From: Lepas anatifera
Lineage: Eukaryota > Arthropoda > Thecostraca > Lepadidae
Reading direction: 5' to 3'
NCBI GenBank assembly: GCA_034440635.1
Contig: JAOTON010000041.1
Span: forward strand, 124,001-188,000
Length of the DNA stretch: 64,000 nt
Within the stretch, counting starts at the first letter, position 1. Every line of letters begins with the position of its first letter. The translations under genes and the position numbers were made by a program. The notes under the pieces were generated by a model that worked only from the letters and a program-made list of their open reading frames with translations, made no database searches and was not told the DNA's origin. This document shows, in pieces, positions 56,816-64,000 of the stretch.

Positions 56816-57490
56816 ATTGTGACAGCTATACTTGATGTAAATGGCAGCATAATAGGCGCATATAGTAATAAATTCGGTACCCTTTTTGTGTAAGTGCTTT
56901 AAAATTTGTAGTTACATTGAATAGCGACCTCGCAACAATTGTCTGGCCTTTTTCTTGTTTAGTCACCTTCCCACCCAACCCAAACTGCTTGATATTCACC
57001 GACCACTGTTGGGCCGCGGGCGAGTTTGGGGTTTTTTGGGGATACCTGGGCGAGCTCAACCTAAGTGTTCAAAAAATTATTAATACGAAACTCGAGCACG
57101 GAGGGCAGTCGAGGCCGCCGCCGAGCCCCGCTCCTGGTCCAATCTGGCCTCTCCACCTTGAAACGACTTAGCTTACTTCCCAATAACTCATATGCTCTTC
57201 CAGGTTACCTTCTCCCCGGCTCCCTCCTTGCTCTCTTTAATTCGTCCCTACCGCGCTTTCAGAATGCCATCTTAGCTTCTGGAGGTGTCCGGGGTGCTGC
57301 GGCGGGGCTCCGGCCTGGCCGCCTCTGTTCTCTGCCGGCTGCTTCAGCACCGGCCCCTGGCGCAGCATGTGGATGGACTGGGGTACGACCCGGGGAGTGA
57401 CCCGGCCACCTGAGAGTACCAGACATCGACTCCCGCACAGCAGTGCGGAGGATCAAGGCGGCGTTGAAGCGAGGCTGGGCGTGGTGCCTG
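56816..57490. other. Unassigned DNA, GC-rich towards 57490
   Basis: No gene recognised. The part 57100-57490 is GC-rich. Its last 100 bp (57394-57490) resembles 62328-62450 on the other side of LINE-C; see that entry. Confidence 0.5.
57394..57490. repeat. GC-rich segment similar to 62328-62450
   Basis: The shared blocks AGTGACCC, CCACCTG, GTACCAGA, CGCACA and GAGGAT occur in the same order and spacing as at 62328-62450. It flanks LINE-C on its 3' side. It may be one unit of a GC-rich repeat that LINE-C inserted into. Confidence 0.55.
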
Positions 57491-57504
57491 ACCGCTCAGT
57501 CGGC

Positions 57505-57958
57505 TTGATTGATTATTGGGTTTTAAGGGCGCGCCAACCTTCGAGGTCATATAGCGCCCATAACACTTCTCTGCAGTCAAAGCTTATAATTTTGTCTGTC
57601 TTTAGGGCAAAGTAAAGTCTCGTCTAAAGTGAACTAATATTTACATTAAAGAGTGATTCTTTCTCATCGTAGTTATGATTCTCACTGCACGGATGCATGG
57701 TCACATATTCAAACAGGTTTACCGCGCCGGCAGGCGCTCGGCGCGGGGCGCCGGGGCATCACTTCCGGCGCCCACCCCGCGCCAACGGACCCAGGGGCCC
57801 GGGGGCGCGGGGCAGCCTAGACGCCGGACCCAAGCCCGACGTCTAACGGAGGCCCTCCCCGTCGCTCCGAGACTTGAAAGGCCCCGGAGCGAACGGGAGG
57901 ACCCGCCAAATCGGCGCCAGGCGCCTATCAGCGCGGTTGACTACCACAACACACGCTT
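57505..57958 (-). other. 3' untranslated region and tail of LINE-C
   Basis: Very GC-rich near 57725-57930. The end on the minus strand reads GGCGCGCCCTTAAAACCC and then AATAATCAATCAA. Compared with LINE-A the block ATGGGC, TATA, GAAG, CGCCCTTAAAACCCAAT is conserved in order. Confidence 0.75.
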
Positions 57959-60900
57959 TTAACCAGGATCAAATATTATCGTAAAGTCAATGTCTCTAAG
58001 ATAGGACAGCACCCGTTCCACCATACTGGAGTCACGGCCGATCAATTCTAAAAGTGTGGACTCCTGCCGGTGCACGCCAAAATGCAAAGACCTGCGTCTA
58101 GCATATTCCGGGTACGAGACTAGCACGTGTCGGACCGACAGGGGCGCCGCACATCGCTGACATTGTGGTCGAGGTTCGCCGCATAACAGATATCGGTGAG
58201 TGGCCAGCGTGTGGCCAGTCCGCAATCGACACAACGCCACCTCCTCACGGCGGTTAGGCCGCAGCGAGGATGGCCACTCACCGATCTCAGGTTTGATAAC
58301 TTTCAACTTGTTATTTATTATATTATTCCATTGTTCTTGCCATACACTGCGAAGGTGGGTACATATATATGGGTACAAATCTCTAGCGGGGATTCGTTGC
58401 GCACGCCTGCAGGGCCTACGGGAAGCACGTCGGGCCGCTGCGTCTGCCACTTCATTCAATTGTATTCCAACATGACTTGGGATCCAGCAGAGTGTTACAT
58501 ACTTTCCCAGTCTGGCGAGGCGGGTTAAGCGCAGGACAATGTTTAAAACAAGTCCATCACTTGGGTTGAAACCACTCACAGCTTGAATGCTGCTAAGGCT
58601 ATCAGTGAAAATAACGTATTTTGTGGCATCACTAACTTCGATAAAGCATAGAGCCTTATCCAAGGCGGTGAGTTCAGAGGTGAAAACCGATGCAAAAGAT
58701 GAAAGTGAGAAATTTCTTGTTACTGTATCCGTAACAAAAGCGCATCCCACTCCAACATCAGTTTTTGATCCGTCAGTGTAGAACGACACATGATCTGCAT
58801 ACTGTGCAATGTGTTCGAGCGCCAATTGTTTAAATTCAGTAGGGATAGTATCGGATTTGGTTTTCCCTGCGAGAGTCATGTCGGTTTTTGGGCAGATAAG
58901 TTCCCAAGGAGGGATGTCTGAAAGCTCGCTGTGAGTCACAACACTCGGCTGGATACCACTTTCGGCCGAGAAACGTTGGACGCGTACGCCCAGTGGGATT
59001 CCTCTTTGCACGTTCACAAACAGCCGTAGCATGTTCCGCGAGAAAACTGCGTTATATGTTGGGTGTGACGGAGACTGAGCCAGCTTACAGGCGTAACGCT
59101 GCCCGAGCAGGCGCCGTCGCAATGCGAGAGGTGGTTCATTTGCTTCCACCAACAAGCTGGAGCACGGTGTTGTCCTAAACGCACCTGTGGCCACTCGGAG
59201 TGCACTATGGTGAATCGTATCTAAACAGCGTTTAGCTGATTCCGACGCAGAATCGTATACAAAACAGGCGTAATCCATCTTGGAACGAACAAGAGACCGA
59301 TAGAGAATGAGAAGTGTCTTCCTGTCCGCTCCGTACGATAGACGAGATGCACATTTCAAGGCATTCAATGATTTAAAACACTTGTCACGTATATTCCTAA
59401 TGTGTGCGTTGTATGTCAGCCGTTTATCAAACGTTACTCCGAGAAACTTTGCTGTCGGTTGGAAAGTGATAGTTTTACCGCGCAACGATACCATAGGTTC
59501 CGGACAGGTCCTGCGCCTGCGACAGAAATGAACACCAGCGGTTTTTTCGGTCGAAAAATATAATCCATTTTTACTACTCCAGCGTTCCAGATGGTTCACA
59601 GCCAGCTGGAGTTGACGTGATAGTGAAGATGTTGTTGAAGATGTTGTCCATATTGCAATATCGTCCATGAATATGGAACTCTGTATGGATGATGGGAGGG
59701 ATGTTGTGACGTCATTTATGGCTAAAGCGAAGAGACAAATACTTGAAACGCTCCCCTGTGGGATACCCTCTTCCTGATAAAATGCATTGGAGTACATGCC
59801 ACCGATCCTGACGCGAAAAGTCCTATCAGTCAGAAAGTTCTTCATAAAAAGACCCATCTGGCCACGAATACCACACTGATACAATTTTAACAGGATACCA
59901 TGTCGCCACGCTGTGTCATAGGCGGCAATGGCGTCAAAGAACACGGCTCCAAGGTGTCGCCCCTCACTGAACGCACATCGCACTGAGGTATCCAGAGACA
60001 CCAAGTGATCCACCGTGCTCCGGCCCTTGCGGAAACCGCACTGGTTGTTACTGAGAATACCTCGGCTTTCCAGATACCACATGAATCGCACATTCACCAT
60101 TTTTTCGAAAAGTTTACACATGCAAGAAGTCAGCGATATTGGCCTAAAGTGTAAAGGGTCTGAGCCAGACTTGCCCGGTTTCAAAATAGGAATCACTATG
60201 GCTTCCCGCCACGCCGGAGGGAAATCGCCAGACTCCCACATCACATTAAATGTGGCAAGCAGTGCCCTCAGCGCATATTGCGACAAGGCTTTCAACATAT
60301 CATTATGTATAAGATCCGGTCCTTCAGGTACAGAACGAAGGGCACGGATCGCTGCCACCAGCTCGTGCATCGAAAACGGCTGGTTATAAGATGGCGTGTC
60401 AGTAGTGGTAAAGTCTATAGGTCTCTGTTCGGCTAAGTTTTTATGTCTCATAAATGTATTATCGTCTCTCAAGGAGCTACAGCGCTGTGCAATCGCATTG
60501 CCTATACAGTTAGCCACTTTACCTGGGTTGAATATTGTTCTGCCAGAAACGTTTGGTGTTGGAAGATATGTGGGGACCGACGTGCCGTCAATGCGGCGAA
60601 TTTGGGCAAATACCTGGGGCAATGGTGTACATCTATTCAGTCTGCTTACATACTCCCTCCAAGACTTCTTTTTAGCTTGTTTTATGGTGCGTCTGCAGGC
60701 GGCTCTGGCCTGTCTATAGATATTTAAGTTGTATAGCGTGGAGTTTCGTTTAAACTGTCGGTAGGCACGTCGTCGTTTACGAATAGCGTTCCGGCAATCC
60801 TCGCTCCACCACGGAACCGGTGGCCGCTGCGGATATTTTGATGTTCGGGGGATACTGGCATGGGCTGCGTCTCGGAGTATGGTCGAAAACTCGTCCACTG

Positions 60901-61669
60901 TGAGTGGCTCTCCTGTCGACATATTCTCTACGTAATCATCTACGAGAGAATTAAACAGGGACATATCTGCGTTTTTAAACTTCCACCGTTGCGGTCTCGT
61001 GCCTAAAACAGGTGCACCGTCACAGATCACAAAAACAGGAAAGTGGTCACTTCCCATTGGGTCACTGTTTACTGACCAGCTAAATGTAGCAGCCAGCTGA
61101 GGGCTGCAAATGCTCAGGTCTAAGGCTGATTCGCGACCAGATGGAGTGGTAAAATGTGTTGGTTCTCCTGTGTTTAAGACACATAAATTCTCATCTCGAA
61201 TAAAACGCTCGAGGTGGCGGCCCCAAGTGTTTGTACCTTCGCACCCCCATGCAGTATGGTGCGCGTTAAAATCCCCCATGAGAAGGATTGGGGGTGGTAG
61301 TTCGGACATGAGCATATTTAATTCCGGCGAGGGCAGGTCTACCCCAGGGGGCAGGTAGACGGAACATAATGTAATCTGCCGTCGATTGAAGTATATGCGC
61401 GCTGCAATAGCTTGTAGCCGTGTCTGGAGTAGGATCTGTTTTGCTGGTAGATTTTGATTTACTGCTAAAAGAACGCCGCCGTAGGCGACTGGGTTGCGTT
61501 GCATGTCTTTTCGGTACGTGCGGTAACCTCTGAGGGAAAATTGAGTCTCTTGTGACAATTTTGTTTCCTGCAGGCATATTGCTGCTGGTCCATGGTCTCT
61601 TATAATAACTCGCAGATCCTCAGCACTTGTCCGAACCCCACGGCAGTTCCACTGTATAAAGGTGTTCAT
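57959..61669 (-). CDS. LINE-C ORF2: endonuclease, reverse transcriptase, RNase H
   Basis: 1236 residues, no break. The endonuclease shows QWNCRGV (6-12), ETK (35-37), GDFNAHHTAWG (132-142) and SDHFP (207-211). The reverse transcriptase shows FRPISLTSC, FFDAIAAYDT (577-586), GIPQGSV and FMDD (667-670), a variant of YADD. RNase H shows TDGS (D966), E999, D1023 and WIPSHVGIQLNEVAD with H1066 and D1076. The C-terminal knuckle has C1170, C1173 and H1181, but the last Cys is Tyr1186, a likely damaging change. The start MNTFIQWNCRG matches the family. ATG is followed by A, as in the ATGA stop-start of LINE-A, although the ORF1 frame upstream is lost. Length equals LINE-B ORF2 within eight residues. 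Confidence 0.95.
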   Translation of the reverse strand: MNTFIQWNCRGVRTSAEDLRVIIRDHGPAAICLQETKLSQETQFSLRGYRTYRKDMQRNPVAYGGVLLAVNQNLPAKQILLQTRLQAIAARIYFNRRQITLCSVYLPPGVDLPSPELNMLMSELPPPILLMGDFNAHHTAWGCEGTNTWGRHLERFIRDENLCVLNTGEPTHFTTPSGRESALDLSICSPQLAATFSWSVNSDPMGSDHFPVFVICDGAPVLGTRPQRWKFKNADMSLFNSLVDDYVENMSTGEPLTVDEFSTILRDAAHASIPRTSKYPQRPPVPWWSEDCRNAIRKRRRAYRQFKRNSTLYNLNIYRQARAACRRTIKQAKKKSWREYVSRLNRCTPLPQVFAQIRRIDGTSVPTYLPTPNVSGRTIFNPGKVANCIGNAIAQRCSSLRDDNTFMRHKNLAEQRPIDFTTTDTPSYNQPFSMHELVAAIRALRSVPEGPDLIHNDMLKALSQYALRALLATFNVMWESGDFPPAWREAIVIPILKPGKSGSDPLHFRPISLTSCMCKLFEKMVNVRFMWYLESRGILSNNQCGFRKGRSTVDHLVSLDTSVRCAFSEGRHLGAVFFDAIAAYDTAWRHGILLKLYQCGIRGQMGLFMKNFLTDRTFRVRIGGMYSNAFYQEEGIPQGSVSSICLFALAINDVTTSLPSSIQSSIFMDDIAIWTTSSTTSSLSRQLQLAVNHLERWSSKNGLYFSTEKTAGVHFCRRRRTCPEPMVSLRGKTITFQPTAKFLGVTFDKRLTYNAHIRNIRDKCFKSLNALKCASRLSYGADRKTLLILYRSLVRSKMDYACFVYDSASESAKRCLDTIHHSALRVATGAFRTTPCSSLLVEANEPPLALRRRLLGQRYACKLAQSPSHPTYNAVFSRNMLRLFVNVQRGIPLGVRVQRFSAESGIQPSVVTHSELSDIPPWELICPKTDMTLAGKTKSDTIPTEFKQLALEHIAQYADHVSFYTDGSKTDVGVGCAFVTDTVTRNFSLSSFASVFTSELTALDKALCFIEVSDATKYVIFTDSLSSIQAVSGFNPSDGLVLNIVLRLTRLARLGKYVTLCWIPSHVGIQLNEVADAAARRASRRPCRRAQRIPARDLYPYICTHLRSVWQEQWNNIINNKLKVIKPEIGEWPSSLRPNRREEVALCRLRTGHTLATHRYLLCGEPRPQCQRCAAPLSVRHVLVSYPEYARRRSLHFGVHRQESTLLELIGRDSSMVERVLSYLRDIDFTIIFDPG

Positions 61670-61865
61670 GAGGAAGGTGGTAGGGAAGGGGTGCAGCTTA
61701 TGTCCACACAGTAAAAAACTAAAACAGAAACGGGCTTACTAAGCAGATGTGCCGACCTAACCCTTCCAGGGGGGCCAGTGCCCCCGGAAGGACCCTTGGC
61801 TGGTGCCGCGAAAGTCCCACCGAGCCGGTTACGTATCGGACCGCGGCCTCGTCCGCTCAGTCAGC

Positions 61866-63085
61866 GACTCCCGGATCTGCCGATCTGCCGTAGGTCCAGG
61901 TTGGAGTAAGAAATGCCGATCTCGTCGCCGCTACGTGGAGGCGGTGACCCTCCCATCATCGTCTGGTGGCGCGGTGGGCTGCCTGACCGGCGTACCAGGG
62001 GACGGCGGCGGTGGCGGTGCGGTGTCGGCCGCGACCGATGGGTCCCGCGCCTTCATCTGCTACGGGTGATCTACAAAACGACATCTGGTCCTGGCACCAA
62101 TTCGATGGCGGCCTGGTGATCGCCCGCCTGTCCGGCGTCGCCGGGCTGCCGTTAACTTGCCGTGCGACCGCGCTGGACTGCGAGGTGTTGCGCCCTCTCC
62201 GACCTCGGCCCTGGCCGGGTGGGCGCCGGCTTTCCTCGGTCTCGTCCTCCGCCGGGGGGGATGTGCGGATGCTCCCGCTGTTGGCGATCGTGCGCTGCAT
62301 CCCTCAGTACTTCTGCGCGCGTTCTGAGTGACCCCTCCACCTGGAGGTACCAGATAACTCTCTACCGCACACGCAGCGCGGTGCTGTAGAAGAGGATGGC
62401 GCTGTGACGGGCACTGAGTGTGGTGGCTTGCTTTGCTCAAGTCACTTGATGAGTTGAGATGAGATGAGTTCCAGTCCAGTCATCTGATTGTTATTAGTTC
62501 CCGTAATTCTACACAAAAAGACGGACTCTCTCTGATCGAATTAGTTGTTACCTGTCTAATGTATATGAACGGCGACTATGGTATCACCGGTCAACTGACG
62601 TGGTTGGAGATATTAACATTGAGCTACATTTTTGTCACGTGCGATAATTTTCAGGGATAAATAACAATCGTAGGCCGATGCTGAAATCTTTTGGAGCACC
62701 CGCTCTGAGCAATGTGTAGATGCATAGGAAGTGAAATGGGGACGACATTCCCCTGCCTACAACCCGCTCGCCTCTGAGGAACAACTCGACTGTCTACAAA
62801 ATTTGTTGTCGCTCATAACTTGCCTTCAGCGATGTTTTTTGCTAGGATCTGTATTGTCCATATGCATGCTCTACACTGATGTTTGATCCAGTCACGTCAT
62901 TATCATGACGTGGCAGTGGTAGTGCGGGACTACCTGTCTGTGATGCTACTAACTATCTGCGTTCAGGTGCGTGGGGGCAACTGTCTGGGCCTGTTCGTGG
63001 TGGCGCTAGTTTCGACCTTTGGCGGCGCCACCCGCGACTGCGAATGGCTGTTGGAGTATAGGTGGCGCTGGTTGTTAATGTGTTA
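61866..63085. other. Unassigned DNA, GC-rich to 62450
   Basis: 61866-62450 is GC-rich and open in several frames on both strands (up to 126 codons), without a motif I recognise. It could contain remnants of a LINE gag tail, but nothing diagnostic is seen. 62450-63085 holds nothing I can name. Confidence 0.5.
62328..62450. repeat. GC-rich segment similar to 57394-57490
   Basis: Contains AGTGACCC, CCACCTGGAGGTACCAGA, CCGCACACGCAGCGCGG and GGTGCTGTAGAAG. The last resembles the 3' end of 5S rRNA (TGCTGTAGG), but too little matches to call an rRNA. Its partner lies across LINE-C. Confidence 0.5.
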
Positions 63086-63215
63086 ATTAGAGGTGGGAGT
63101 TTCAGGCAATTTTGCAGGCCCGGGCCCGGGCCCGGCCGGCTGCTGATTTTAGAAGCCCGTCACAAGCCCGGTTTGTGGAAGAAATGGATTATCAAGCCCG
63201 GGAAGGCCCGGTATC
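63086..63215. repeat. GCCCGG-rich repeat, inverted copy
   Basis: Starts TAGAGGTGGGA, the inverse of the TCCCACCTCTA end of the repeats at 11712 and 17958, followed by a GGCCCG array. It is a solo copy outside the TA elements, showing that the module is interspersed by itself. Confidence 0.7.
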
Positions 63216-64000
63216 ATGGAAAACCATTAACGACTTTATACAAAATTTATTTACTTTAAAGCTGTTTCAAATATATGTTTTAAGCCAATTTATCCTGTAA
63301 AAAGTTTTGGTTTCACCCAAAACCATATCAAAAAGGTGCATGTAGCATCAATAGCCTCAGCTATCTTAATAATTCAGCAGAAAATGATACTGAAAAACAC
63401 AGTAGGAAACATGGCTTGCTTATGATGCAAGCTTACTTCAGGTAATGACCAGCATCACCTTATAAAAACAAAGGGTATTTTAGATAGAGGTATGCACATG
63501 GCAGCTATAAGAATCGGGATGAAATAAGTCCACTCATGTCAGACATTTCCTCCATCTTTGCACTTTTATAAATCATTATATGCTGGCACGAGCCTCACAA
63601 TTGAGTTCCAATAATGTTTATAAATAGAGGAGAGAGCAGTGACAAGTTTTCAGCTAAAACTTTTCAGAATATCATGGCGGAATGGCTGTGAAGGAACCAA
63701 AACTCCTTCACATTGTCCCTCAATTGATACATGTGAACATTTTCTTTTAGTTTAGTCACTAAACAGCTTGGAAGATAGTTAAAAGAATGTTCTGCTTGGG
63801 TCAGCCCGGTCTGGAAAGTAGGTAAGCCAACAGGCCAACATGAACAAGGCCCATCAGCCATATACAATTATCAAACCACCAGCCATAAAGAACTATCTTG
63901 ATAAGGAACCACTAGTTTTCCACAGGTTCGCACCAAACATTGAATAAAAATATTGCACCAATCTCCACCAAAAAGTAAATCTGACACAAAAAAAACAACT
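63216..64000. other. Unassigned DNA with GCACCA-motif repeat at the end
   Basis: AT-rich. From about 63780 it resembles 31260-31590 (blocks TCTGGAAAGTAGG, AGCCAAC, ACCACCAGCC, GCACCA in the same order). The window ends inside this repeat. Confidence 0.5.

Larger units (their letters stand above)
57505..61851 (-). mobile_element. I-group non-LTR retrotransposon LINE-C, 5'-truncated
   Basis: On the minus strand: about 180 bp upstream sequence, an unbroken ORF2 (61669-57959), a GC-rich 3' region and a tail AATAATCAATCAA. Flanking sequences CCGCTCAGTCGGC (57492-57504) and CCGCTCAGTCAGC (61853-61865) match at 12 of 13 and are probably the target duplication. No ORF1 is seen. If the duplication is right, the copy lacks most of the element upstream of ORF2. 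It is related to LINE-A in ORF2 and in its 3' terminus. Confidence 0.8.

Noticed and set aside
62328..62400. 5S rRNA gene
   Set aside because: Only the last dozen bases are reminiscent; the internal control region and the conserved 5' half are missing.
62060..62440. 126-codon minus-strand Arg-rich frame upstream of LINE-C, considered as a gag tail
   Set aside because: No zinc knuckle or RNA-binding domain, lies beyond the probable target duplication, and the region is open in most frames owing to GC content.

Overview
The window is eukaryotic repeat DNA, most likely from an arthropod; a chelicerate such as a tick is my best guess, but the sequence alone cannot fix the species. I recognise no host protein-coding gene, rRNA, tRNA or CRISPR array. 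Every long reading frame with a recognisable function belongs to a transposable element. These are I-group non-LTR retrotransposons (endonuclease, reverse transcriptase, RNase H), L2-clade and CR1-like LINEs, two Transib DNA transposons (the superfamily related to RAG1), hAT-like and piggyBac-like elements, and a TA-flanked family present in several copies.

Layout. 1-4013: unassigned DNA with short GC-rich islands. 4014-6609: a degraded Transib element carrying two small hAT-like MITEs inside its transposase frame. 6615-10141: unassigned, with a 59-bp perfect hairpin. 10142-14927: copy A of the TA element, which carries an old CR1 3' end, a GCCCGG-rich repeat and a TTAA-flanked piggyBac-like MITE. 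16359-26960: copy B, split by I-group LINE-A (18666-25434, minus strand) with a 16-bp target duplication. 26961-27083 and 41713-42835: complementary pieces of a further copy (D). The 14.6 kb between them holds an L2 LINE (L2-1, itself interrupted by a hAT-like element and a CR1 fragment) and a 130-bp GC-rich minisatellite interrupted by a second Transib element. 43179-44795: another TA-flanked inverted-repeat element. 46110-56815: a second L2 copy (L2-2), split by the complete I-group LINE-B (46566-53100, minus strand, 12-bp duplication) and by a second TTAA-flanked piggyBac-like MITE. 57505-61851: LINE-C, an I-group LINE with an unbroken ORF2. The remainder to 64000 is repeat fragments.

How the parts relate. 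The window is a nested record of insertions that can be ordered in time, because inner elements interrupt outer ones and leave target duplications. Removing several insertions on paper rejoins the interrupted reading frame exactly. LINE-B is the youngest and most complete element: ORF1 and ORF2 are both unbroken. Between them lies an unexplained 221-codon frame whose start codon overlaps the ORF1 stop. LINE-A is dead: frameshifts in both ORFs and loss of the endonuclease catalytic motif. LINE-C has an open ORF2 but no recognisable ORF1. The most notable items are the Transib pair with RAG-signal-like ends and CGGYG target duplications, the extra LINE-B frame, and the two piggyBac-like MITEs packed with AGGTCA/TGACCT half-sites.
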